A stretch of DNA of 64,000 nucleotides, from positions 1 through 64,000 of the forward strand of contig NZ_JAKKFI010000054.1 in the NCBI RefSeq assembly GCF_022230955.1. Direction: 5' to 3'. The translations under genes and the position numbers were made by a program. This document shows positions 35,637 to 43,238 of this stretch, in pieces. The notes under the pieces were generated by a model. The model saw nothing but the letters and a program-made list of their open reading frames with translations, had not been told where the DNA came from and did no database searches. The stretch's first letter is position 1. Each line of letters starts with the position of its first letter. Source of the stretch: Micromonospora cabrerizensis (GTDB lineage Bacteria; Actinomycetota; Actinomycetes; Mycobacteriales; Micromonosporaceae).

Positions 35637-37092
35637 TCCGGGCGGTGGGCAACGCCGCGTACCCGATCAGGAAGGTCGGCTCGGTTGGTGGCCGGCTGAC
35701 GAAGTAGCCCGACGCCGGGTAGACCCGGACGTCCCGGGCGGCGGCGGCGCGCACGATCGCCGCCTCGTCGGCGTCGGGCGCGCCGCCCAGGGTCACCAGC
35801 ACGTGCAGTCCGGCCGCCGTGCCGGAGATCCGCACCCCCGCGCCGAAGTGTTCGTAGAGCGCCTCCAGCAGCCGGGCGCGTCGCTGCCGGTAGAGGCGGT
35901 CCATCCGGCCGATGTGCCGGGCGTACGCGCCGGAGGAGATGAACTCGGCCAGTGCCTCCTGGGTCAGCGTCGGGGTCAGCCGGTCGGTGATCCACTTGAC
36001 GCCGAGGAAGGGTCGGACGAGGTGCGGCGGCAGCACCGCGTACCCGATGCGCAGCGAGGGGAAGAGGGTCTTGCTGAAGCTGCCGACGTAGACCACGTCC
36101 GCGTCCTGCGGGTCGGCGGCCAGCGACGCAAGCCGCTCCTCGGCGAAGGTGAACTCGTTGTGGTAGTCGTCCTCCAGCACCGTGGCCCCGTGTGCGCGGG
36201 CCCAGCGCAGCAGCGCTCGTCGCCGCCGCTCGGACATGATGAACCCGGTCGGGAACTGGTGCGACGGGGTGACGTAGATCAGGCGTACCCGGGCCGGGTC
36301 GAGGCCGTGTGCGCGGACCTGGGGGTCGATCTCGTCGACCCGTAGGCCCTCCTCGTCGACACCGACCGGCACCACCGCGGCCCGCGAGTAGCCGAAGATC
36401 TGCCGCAGCACGGTGTGGCTCGGATCCTCGATGATCACCACGTCGTCGGGGCCGACGAGCAACCGGACCAGGATGTCCATGGCCTGGGTGGCGCCGCTGG
36501 TCACCACCGTGTGTTCGCGGGGGGCGTCGAGTGCCCGGCTGCGCCGCAGCAGCGCGCTGATCTGGGTACGCAGCGACGGGGAGCCCTCGGCCGGGCCGTA
36601 GCCCAGCGCCACCGCGTCGGCCCGGCTCACCGCCTCGGTGAGCGACTGTCGCCACCGGGTCACCGGAAAGCTGGCCAACGCCGGGGTGCCGTGCCGGAAG
36701 TCGTACGTGCCGTCCGGACGGTGCATCGGCGCTGGTTCCCAGGGCTTCCACAGCGGGCTGCCGGCGTCGGTGGGCAGCGGTGGCTCGGGCCACAGGTGCG
36801 CGCGGGCGGCCCGCCGGGCGGGCGGCGGCATGTCGGTCGGCGCGCCACTGACCCGCGTGCCGGATCCGCGCCGTGAGGTGAGCACTCCGTTGGCTCGCAG
36901 CAGCTCGTACGCCCGGGTCACCACGGTCCGGGAGACCCTGAGCTGGTGCGCCAGCTCACGGCTCGGCGGCACCGGGTCGCCGGGACGCAGCCGACCGGTC
37001 CGGACGGACCCGCTGATCTGGTCGCAGAGCTGCTGCTGCAACGGCACCGAACTGTCGCGGTCCAACGCGACGAGAAGCTGGGACGAACTCAC
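35581..37092 (-). CDS. MocR-family regulator closing the biosynthetic cluster
   Basis: 503 residues from GTG 37,092 (GGGGGAG upstream). N-terminal GntR winged helix (PPSRELAHQLRVSRTVVTRAYELL) fused to an aminotransferase domain with the PLP-lysine block GSFSKTLFPSLRIG and VLEDDYHNEF. It converges on ubiD and shares 56 coding bases with it. Two MocR regulators bracketing one cluster suggests layered control, possibly by an amino-acid-like intermediate that reacts with PLP. The sequence is clearly different from the first MocR (20,284), so it is not a recent duplicate. Confidence 0.9.
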   Translation of the reverse strand: MSSSQLLVALDRDSSVPLQQQLCDQISGSVRTGRLRPGDPVPPSRELAHQLRVSRTVVTRAYELLRANGVLTSRRGSGTRVSGAPTDMPPPARRAARAHLWPEPPLPTDAGSPLWKPWEPAPMHRPDGTYDFRHGTPALASFPVTRWRQSLTEAVSRADAVALGYGPAEGSPSLRTQISALLRRSRALDAPREHTVVTSGATQAMDILVRLLVGPDDVVIIEDPSHTVLRQIFGYSRAAVVPVGVDEEGLRVDEIDPQVRAHGLDPARVRLIYVTPSHQFPTGFIMSERRRRALLRWARAHGATVLEDDYHNEFTFAEERLASLAADPQDADVVYVGSFSKTLFPSLRIGYAVLPPHLVRPFLGVKWITDRLTPTLTQEALAEFISSGAYARHIGRMDRLYRQRRARLLEALYEHFGAGVRISGTAAGLHVLVTLGGAPDADEAAIVRAAAARDVRVYPASGYFVSRPPTEPTFLIGYAALPTARITEGVALLAAAVRDVTAR

Positions 37093-37187
37093 CTGCGCAC
37101 GCTCCCCCGATCGACGCCGGTGCCGAGTCTAGTCGCGCCGCCTCGGGCCATCTCCGGTTCGCGCGGCGCGTCGGACCGGCCTGACGC

Positions 37188-37520
37188 TCACCGGTCCCGG
37201 CAGCCGAGCTGGTCGCCGAGCTCGGTCGGGATGCCGAACGGGCTGCATTCGAGGGCGCTGCCCTCGCCCAGCTTCTTCCACCCACCGTTCGAGTACTCGA
37301 ACACCAGCACGCCGTCGCCCTGCATGGCCGGGTAGACAGCGATCACTCCGGCCGTCGCCCAGCGACGTGCGCAGTTGATGTGCTTCGGGTCGATGCGGTG
37401 GGTGTCGCGGGGGACGCGCTGCCGGTCGGCGCACCGCCGCCGGTCGGCGACGCGGCGGCGGAGGTGGGCACGGGCGGTGCCGAGCAGGCGTGCCCGGCAC
37501 CCGGTCGGCCCGATGGTCAC
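37188..37520 (-). CDS. Small hypothetical protein, possibly frame-disrupted
   Basis: 110 residues from GTG 37,520, which overlaps the stop of the upstream membrane-protein gene (GTGA). The C-terminal half (INCARRWATAGVIAVYPA, YSNGGWKKLGEG) looks like a folded extracytoplasmic domain with conserved cysteines, but the N-terminal ~45 residues are almost only Arg/Ala. The alternative frame over the same bases reads like a Ser/Thr/Pro/Ala-rich linker after a Cys, as in lipoproteins. A frameshift near 37,400 is therefore possible. Function unknown. Confidence 0.5.
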   Translation of the reverse strand: MTIGPTGCRARLLGTARAHLRRRVADRRRCADRQRVPRDTHRIDPKHINCARRWATAGVIAVYPAMQGDGVLVFEYSNGGWKKLGEGSALECSPFGIPTELGDQLGCRDR

Positions 37521-37984
37521 GGGTAGCGGGAGGTGTGGCGGAACAGGCCGAGTCGGTCCAGACCCAGCAGGGCCAGGACGATGCCGGCCAGCAGCACCAA
37601 CCACTGCTCGACCAACGGGTAGAGCCGGACGACCCACCCCTGCGTCACCGTCACGTCGTCGGTGCAGGCCACCTGGGCCGGCCCGGAGAACCACGGGTCG
37701 AGCCGGCGTCCGTCGACGTGGGGGCCCCGGCTGGGCCAGGACGGGACGTCGACAGCCCGCTCCTCGCCGCTCTCCGGAGTGACGGTGCAGGTGTGCGTGC
37801 CGCCGCGGACGGCGCTGGTGAGGTAGGCGGGGCCGGTGCCGGCCCAGGTGTGGCCCGCCTCGACGGGACCGGTGCGGGCGTAGCCCATCAGCGCCAGGCA
37901 CAGCGTGGCGACCACGCAGCCGAGTGCGACGAGCCCTCGGCCCAGCAGGGTGTTGGCCCGCTTCGACAGCGACCTCACTGCCAT
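37517..37984 (-). CDS. Small membrane protein with two transmembrane segments
   Basis: 155 residues from ATG 37,984 (GGGGAG upstream on the minus strand). A membrane segment near the N-terminus (~14-37) and another near the C-terminus (~120-142) enclose an extracytoplasmic loop with two cysteines. It overlaps the upstream gene by ten bases and the downstream gene by four, so it belongs to the WXG-protein operon. No family recognised. Confidence 0.7.
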   Translation of the reverse strand: MAVRSLSKRANTLLGRGLVALGCVVATLCLALMGYARTGPVEAGHTWAGTGPAYLTSAVRGGTHTCTVTPESGEERAVDVPSWPSRGPHVDGRRLDPWFSGPAQVACTDDVTVTQGWVVRLYPLVEQWLVLLAGIVLALLGLDRLGLFRHTSRYP

Positions 37985-38367
37985 GAGCGCTCCCCGGACG
38001 ACTCGTCGCCGTAGCCGGCCCAACCTCGGTCGACGTCGAGCCGCTCGTCGTCGGAGTCGGACGGGAGGTCGTCGGCCGCGGCGCGACGCGCGGCGGCGGC
38101 CAGGTCGGCCAGGTCGAGGCGCTCGGCCTGGGCGCGGGCCCGGCTGAGGAAGGGCTGGTAGTCGCCGACGGTGAGCAGCTCGCGCGGGCTGAGGTTGCCG
38201 TCGCGCAACTGCTGGCCGATCTCCCGGCCGACCGGGTCGGGGCCGGAGATCAACGATTCGTAGACCATCTGCCGTCGTCGGGCCTCGTCGCGCACGACAG
38301 CACCGTACGGGGTGCGGTCGACGGCGGCGAGGACGTCCTCCGGGCGGGTGCTGGGGGTGTCGTTCAC
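37975..38367 (-). CDS. Hypothetical acidic soluble protein of the WXG operon
   Basis: 130 residues from GTG 38,367, chosen because AAAGGA lies nine bases upstream; an ATG at 38,376 would sit on that site. Mostly helical and charged (RDEARRRQMVYESLISG, LADLAAAARRAAADDL), ending in an acidic tail. Follows the WXG-domain gene by 25 bases. No recognised family; its position suggests a chaperone or partner for the secreted WXG protein, which is a guess. Confidence 0.65.
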   Translation of the reverse strand: MNDTPSTRPEDVLAAVDRTPYGAVVRDEARRRQMVYESLISGPDPVGREIGQQLRDGNLSPRELLTVGDYQPFLSRARAQAERLDLADLAAAARRAAADDLPSDSDDERLDVDRGWAGYGDESSGERSWQ

Positions 38368-38392
38368 GTGGACCATCCTTTCCGACGTGGGC

Positions 38393-39511
38393 TCAGCGGG
38401 GCAGCTCGTTGGGCGGCGGTGCGAGCACGGGCATCTCCTGCACGGTGGCCGCCATCCCGAAGTTGCCGACGGTGGCGGTGAAGGCACTGGTCAGCGAGTC
38501 GGCGCGGCCCACCAGGTCAAGCGCCTCCTTCAGGATGTCCCACATCTTGTAGCCCTCGTAGAGCGCCGCCGCGCCGATCACGATGCCACCGATGACGGTC
38601 GGTGAGGTGGCGGCGGCCGAGCTGGCGGCCACCGTGAAGATCATGGCCGCGTCGGCGAGGTCGGACAGCAGCGAGCCGAGCAGCTTGCCGATCTCGAACA
38701 TCGCCTCGGCCGTCCTGCGGTATTCGACGCCGAGCGCGAGCAGCGGCCCGCCGGCGATGTCGAGTTTTCTCGCCGAGTCGAGCAGGTGTGACTGGAAGGC
38801 GGTGGCGGCCTTGCCCTGCCAGTGCTGCTCGGAGCCGAGGGCACCCCACCGGAGGTTGTCGGCCATGCCGGCCAGCGCGGTGGCGAGGCTGTCGAAGACG
38901 TCCGCGCAGCCCCGCACCCCGGCCCAGTCGCCGGCGACCGGTTTGATCAACGACTCGTACGGGTCGTAGGCGCGCTCGCAGATGCCCAGCTGGGCGGCGA
39001 GCCAGGTGGCACCCCAGATCGCGTCCCGGGTCAGCGACGTGGGGCTGGCCAGGTCCCACATCTGCGGCTCGAACTGGAACGCGTCGTCCTTGTTGTAGTC
39101 GGGCACCGGGCGCAGGAGCTGCTGCGGGTCGGCCCGGTCGGCGAACGGCGCCGGCAGGCCGGTTTCCCGATAGAGGCCCGCGAACTCGGAACGGTCCAGC
39201 ATCCAGGTGCGCTGGAACGCCTGGTCCAGTTTCTCGGCCGCCGCGGCGTCGGTGCGTTCGTAGTAGTCGAGGGACTGCCGCAACGCGTTCCCGGTGCCGG
39301 CCGCCGTGTACCTGGCGATGTCCTCGACGAGGTCGCGGATGGCCAGCATGGCCTCCTCGTGCTTGCCGTTGATCCGGTTGATGAAACCGGGCCCGTACTC
39401 CAGTGCGGTGTTGGCGTGGAAGTAGGTCAGCCCGGAGCGGGCGTCCTCCAAGAGACGGTCGAACAGCGGTGGAAGGCCGCGCAGCGCGGCCACGTCGACG
39501 TCGAAACCCAT
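38393..39511 (-). CDS. WXG100-like domain protein (type VII secretion substrate type)
   Basis: 372 residues from ATG 39,511 (MGFDVDVAAL). The W-x-G turn lies in HWQGKAATAFQ (~232), with long helices on both sides; a hydrophobic, Ala/Ile-rich segment follows at ~300-330 (AAATSPTVIGGIVIGAAALYEG). This layout is that of actinobacterial WXG100-like proteins exported by ESX machinery or of the N-terminal part of polymorphic toxins, but no toxin domain follows. No EccC or other ESX component is in the window. Confidence 0.75.
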   Translation of the reverse strand: MGFDVDVAALRGLPPLFDRLLEDARSGLTYFHANTALEYGPGFINRINGKHEEAMLAIRDLVEDIARYTAAGTGNALRQSLDYYERTDAAAAEKLDQAFQRTWMLDRSEFAGLYRETGLPAPFADRADPQQLLRPVPDYNKDDAFQFEPQMWDLASPTSLTRDAIWGATWLAAQLGICERAYDPYESLIKPVAGDWAGVRGCADVFDSLATALAGMADNLRWGALGSEQHWQGKAATAFQSHLLDSARKLDIAGGPLLALGVEYRRTAEAMFEIGKLLGSLLSDLADAAMIFTVAASSAAATSPTVIGGIVIGAAALYEGYKMWDILKEALDLVGRADSLTSAFTATVGNFGMAATVQEMPVLAPPPNELPR

Positions 39512-39683
39512 GACCAGAAGCCCCCGTGTACGTCGACCGGCGGCCCCCGCCGCCGGTCCTCGACTGTCTACATCCTGCGGTAGCCGGCGACTTCCGTGGG
39601 GGCGCGGTGCCGGAGGTCGGGGTGACCTCCTCAGCGCGTGGCGCTCGTCCTGCCCATCGTGAATTCGTGCCGCGCGCTGGTCG

Positions 39684-39696
39684 TACATCTGATGTA
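39684..39696. promoter_or_regulatory. Palindrome TACATC-T-GATGTA
   Basis: Perfect 6-bp arms around one T. Its ACATC-N-GATGT core is repeated at 39,860, which suggests a dimeric regulator controlling GH95 and perhaps the divergent WXG operon. The regulator is not identified. Confidence 0.45.
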
Positions 39697-39859
39697 TGTG
39701 TCTCTGAAGTGGTCTTTCCTGGCGGATCGCCCCTGCCGCGCGGGGCGGGCCGCTCTGCCCGGCCTGCGGGGCCGCCACTCCGATAGGTGCAGAAGCTGCG
39801 GTTCCACCTATCGATCGACCATTGCCTATTCAGTTGCCCCGGAGTAACCTTCCCGAAAC

Positions 39860-39870
39860 ACATCGGATGT
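39860..39870. promoter_or_regulatory. Palindrome ACATC-G-GATGT upstream of GH95
   Basis: Perfect 5-bp arms, 128 bases before the GH95 start. Same core as the palindrome at 39,684-39,696, 175 bases away. Confidence 0.45.
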
Positions 39871-39998
39871 CTGACTGTCTCAGGGGTTGACTTCGGCCTG
39901 CTCAGCGGGTCGCGGTCGGCGCCACCGAGCGGATCCCGAGTCGGCTCTCACAGTTGTCACGCTTCGGGTGGCCGGGCTGGTCACCGTTTGGAGGATCG

Positions 39999-42998
39999 AT
40001 GTCCGACCTGACCCGACGGCAGGCCCTCAAAGTCGGCGCAGCCGGCGCGGGTGGCGCTCTCCTGCCGTTGCCCTGGACCGCCGTGGCCCGAGCAGACTCG
40101 GCCGCGCCGCCGCAGGTCCTGGCCGCCGGGGACCTCGCGCTCTGGTACGACGAGGGTGCCGGCACCGACTGGCTCCGGGCGCTGCCGATCGGCAACGGGC
40201 GGCTCGGCGCCATGGTCTTCGGCAACGTCGACACGGAACGACTCCAGCTCAACGAGGACACCGTCTGGGCCGGTGGGCCCCACGACCCCAGCAACCCCAG
40301 GGGCGCGGGGGCGCTGGCGGAGATCCGGCGGCTGGTCAACGCGAACCAGTGGACCCAGGCCCAGGATCTGATCAACCAGACCATGATGGGCAACCCCGGC
40401 GGTCAGTTGGCCTACCAGACCGTCGGCAACCTCCGGCTCGCCTTCGGATCCGCCACCGGGGCGTCGCAGTACGACCGCACGCTCGACCTCACCACGGCCA
40501 CCGTCACCACGACGTACGTGCTGAACGGCATCCGATACCAGCGCGAGGTCTTCGCCAGCGCACCGGACCAGGTCATCGCGATGCGGCTGACCGCCGATCG
40601 CAGCGGCTCGATCAGCTTCACCGCCACCTTCGACAGCCCGCAGCGCACGACGGTGTCCAGCCCGGACGGCGCCACGATCGGTCTCGACGGTGTCTCCGGC
40701 ACCATGGAGGGCATCACCGGCGCGGTCCGCTTCCTCGCCCTGGCCAACGCCACCGTCACCGGCGGCTCGGTGTCCAGCTCCGGCGGCACCCTGCGGGTCA
40801 CGAACGCCACCAGCGTGGTCCTGCTGCTCTCCATCGGTTCCAGCTACGTCAACTACCGCAACGTCGGTGGCGACTACGGGGGCATCGCACGGCAGCGCCT
40901 CAGCGCCGCGCGGGCCAACAGCTACGACCAGCTGCGCAGCCGGCACGTGGCCGACTACCAGGCGCTGTTCAACCGGGTCAGCCTGGACCTGGGGCGCACG
41001 TCCGCCGCCGACCAGACGACCGACGTCCGGATCGCCCAGCACAACAGCGTCAACGACCCGCAGTTCTCCACGCTGCTGTTCCAGTACGGCCGCTACCTGC
41101 TGATCTCGTCGTCGCGGCCCGGCACCCAGCCGGCCAACCTCCAGGGCATCTGGAACGACTCGCTGGCCCCGGCATGGGACTCGAAGTACACGATCAACGC
41201 CAACCTGCCGATGAACTACTGGCCGGCCAACACCACCAACCTGGCCGAGTGCCACGGTCCGGTCTTCGACATGGTCAGGGATCTCGCCGTGGCCGGGGCG
41301 CGGACCGCCCAGGTGCAGTACGGAGCCGCCAGTGGTTGGGTCACCCACCACAACACCGACGCGTGGCGGGCCACCGCCGTGGTGGACGGCGCGTTCTGGG
41401 GCATGTGGCAGACCGGCGGCGCGTGGCTGTCCACGTTGATCTGGGACCACTACCTGTTCAACGGCGACATCGAGTTCCTGCGGGCGAACTACCCGGCCAT
41501 GAAGGGCGCGGCCCAGTTCTTCCTCAACACCCTGGTGACCGAGCCGACCCTCGGTTACCTGGTGACCAACCCGTCGAACTCGCCGGAGCTCAGCCACCAC
41601 GCGAACGCCAGCGTGTGCGCCGGCCCCACCATGGACAACCAGATCCTGCGGGACCTCTTCGACGGGTGCGCGCGGGCCAGCGAGATCCTCAACGTGGACA
41701 GCACCTTCCGGGCGCAGGTCCGGGCCACCCGCGACCGGCTCCCACCAATGAAGGTCGGCTCGCGCGGCAACATCATGGAGTGGCTCTACGACTGGGTGGA
41801 GACCGAGCCCAACCACCGGCACATCTCGCACCTGTACGGGTTGGCCCCCAGCAACCAGATCACCAGGCGGGGCACACCACAGTTGTTCGAGGCGGCCCGT
41901 CGGACTCTGGCCCTGCGCGGCGACGACGGCACGGGCTGGTCGCTGGCCTGGAAAATCAACTTCTGGGCGCGGATGGAGGAGGGCAAGCGGGCCCACGACC
42001 TGATCCGCTACCTCGCCACCACCGCCCGGCTCGCCCCCAACATGTTCGACCTGCACCCGCCGTTCCAGATCGACGGCAACTTCGGCGCCACCGCCGGCAT
42101 CGCCGAGATGCTGTTGCAGAGCCACGTCGGGGAGTTGCACATCCTGCCCGCACTGCCGCCGGCCTGGCCGAGCGGGCGGGTCTCCGGCCTGCGGGGTCGG
42201 GGCGGGCACACGGTCGGCATCACGTGGAGCAGCGGTCAGGCAACCGAGATCCTCGTCCGACCGGACCGCGCCGGCACCGTCCGACTGCGCGCCCGGATCC
42301 TCACCGGCACCGTCACCGTGGTCGACACCGCCGACGGTACGGCGGCCCGCGTCACCCGGATCGAGTCCGACCTGGTCGAGGTCACCGTGCAGGCGGGGCG
42401 CACCTACCGGGTCACCAGTTCCGGCGTCGCCACGCCCACGCTGGAGCAGAGCTTCAGCAACGTCGGCATCACCAGCGACAGCAACACGAACGTCGGGAAC
42501 TTCGACGGCGGCGGGGCATCGCTCTCCGCGCAGGCCCTGGCGCAGGCCGGTGCCAGCCCGGGTGGCACGGTGAGCCGCAACGGGGTCACCTTCCGCTGGC
42601 CCAACGTCAGCTCCGGGGCCGCCGACAACGCCATCGCCTCGGGTCAGACCATCGGCGTGACCGGCACCGGCAGCACCCTCGGCTTCCTGCTGACCGGCAC
42701 GTACGGCGCGGTGTCGGGGACCGGCACGGTGGTCTACGCCGACGGCACCCGTCAGACGTTCACCCTGAGCACGCCCGACTGGTACGGCGGGCCGCACTCC
42801 GGAGGAACAGCGGCGATCGTGTCCGCGTACCAGAACCGGCCCAACAACGGCCGCCAAGCCACGGCGGCCTGCATCTACTACGTGGGGGTGACGGTGCAGA
42901 ACAAGGCGGTGGCCTCGGTCGTGTTGCCCAACATCAGCGCCCGAGCGGCGGTCAACGTCCCGACCATGCACGTCTTCGCCATCGCGATCGGCGGCTGA
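39999..42998 (+). CDS. Secreted glycoside hydrolase family 95 (alpha-L-fucosidase/galactosidase)
   Basis: 999 residues from ATG 39,999 (GGAGG upstream). A twin-arginine signal (TRRQALKVGAAGAGGALL) exports it folded. The GH95 body has WYDEGAGTDWLRALPIGNGRLGAM-type N-terminal sequence, then IMEWLYDW with Glu594 and FQIDGNFGATAG with Asp692, at positions matching the acid Glu and base-assisting Asp of characterised family members. After ~790 comes a beta-rich NPCBM/F5-8-like domain for carbohydrate binding. It removes terminal 1,2-linked alpha-L-fucose or L-galactose, for example from xyloglucan. Single gene with its own palindromic promoter region and a strong terminator. Confidence 0.9.
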   Translation: MSDLTRRQALKVGAAGAGGALLPLPWTAVARADSAAPPQVLAAGDLALWYDEGAGTDWLRALPIGNGRLGAMVFGNVDTERLQLNEDTVWAGGPHDPSNPRGAGALAEIRRLVNANQWTQAQDLINQTMMGNPGGQLAYQTVGNLRLAFGSATGASQYDRTLDLTTATVTTTYVLNGIRYQREVFASAPDQVIAMRLTADRSGSISFTATFDSPQRTTVSSPDGATIGLDGVSGTMEGITGAVRFLALANATVTGGSVSSSGGTLRVTNATSVVLLLSIGSSYVNYRNVGGDYGGIARQRLSAARANSYDQLRSRHVADYQALFNRVSLDLGRTSAADQTTDVRIAQHNSVNDPQFSTLLFQYGRYLLISSSRPGTQPANLQGIWNDSLAPAWDSKYTINANLPMNYWPANTTNLAECHGPVFDMVRDLAVAGARTAQVQYGAASGWVTHHNTDAWRATAVVDGAFWGMWQTGGAWLSTLIWDHYLFNGDIEFLRANYPAMKGAAQFFLNTLVTEPTLGYLVTNPSNSPELSHHANASVCAGPTMDNQILRDLFDGCARASEILNVDSTFRAQVRATRDRLPPMKVGSRGNIMEWLYDWVETEPNHRHISHLYGLAPSNQITRRGTPQLFEAARRTLALRGDDGTGWSLAWKINFWARMEEGKRAHDLIRYLATTARLAPNMFDLHPPFQIDGNFGATAGIAEMLLQSHVGELHILPALPPAWPSGRVSGLRGRGGHTVGITWSSGQATEILVRPDRAGTVRLRARILTGTVTVVDTADGTAARVTRIESDLVEVTVQAGRTYRVTSSGVATPTLEQSFSNVGITSDSNTNVGNFDGGGASLSAQALAQAGASPGGTVSRNGVTFRWPNVSSGAADNAIASGQTIGVTGTGSTLGFLLTGTYGAVSGTGTVVYADGTRQTFTLSTPDWYGGPHSGGTAAIVSAYQNRPNNGRQATAACIYYVGVTVQNKAVASVVLPNISARAAVNVPTMHVFAIAIGG

Positions 42999-43026
42999 CG
43001 GCAACGGATCCTGCTCGGGGGAGCGT

Positions 43027-43061
43027 GACCGGGCCCGTCCCACCGTGGGACGGGCCCGGTC
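43027..43061. terminator. 16-bp hairpin after GH95
   Basis: Perfect arms GACCGGGCCCGTCCCA (43,027-43,042) and TGGGACGGGCCCGGTC (43,046-43,061) with a 3-base loop, 28 bases after the GH95 stop. A textbook high-GC factor-independent terminator without U-tract. Confidence 0.8.
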
Positions 43062-43157
43062 GTGGCTTCCGATGCTGCGGTGTACCCCGAACGCCGGCCG
43101 GCGCGCACCCGGCCGGCGACCCTCGGCCGCCTCCGTCGGGGCAGACGCGGCGTCGAT

Positions 43158-43199
43158 CGGTATACCTCAGAGGTATGAATATGACTCTGAGGTATACCG
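43158..43199. terminator. 15-bp A/T-rich hairpin downstream of GH67
   Basis: Arms CGGTATACCTCAGAG (43,158-43,172) and CTCTGAGGTATACCG (43,185-43,199), 12-base spacer, 40 bases beyond the GH67 stop. It contains a nested palindrome ATACCTC-A-GAGGTAT (43,162-43,176). Placed between convergent stops it most likely ends GH67 transcription; its A/T content is unusual for this DNA. Confidence 0.6.
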
Positions 43200-43238
43200 T
43201 CCAACAGCACATCGACGTGGCGGGCCAGGACCTGAGCG

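Larger units (their letters stand above)
39512..39998. other. 487-base intergenic region with several palindromes
   Basis: Divergent gap between the WXG gene (minus) and GH95 (plus); no convincing gene. It holds two ACATC-N-GATGT palindromes (39,685-39,695 and 39,860-39,870) and a 9-bp inverted repeat CGATAGGTG (39,781-39,789) / CACCTATCG (39,805-39,813). The stretch is more A/T-rich than its flanks between about 39,650 and 39,890. GGAGG at 39,990-39,994 is the GH95 ribosome site. Confidence 0.6.

Noticed and set aside
43158-43199. Hairpin read as an operator
   Set aside because: It lies between two convergent stop codons with no promoter nearby, so a terminator role is more likely.
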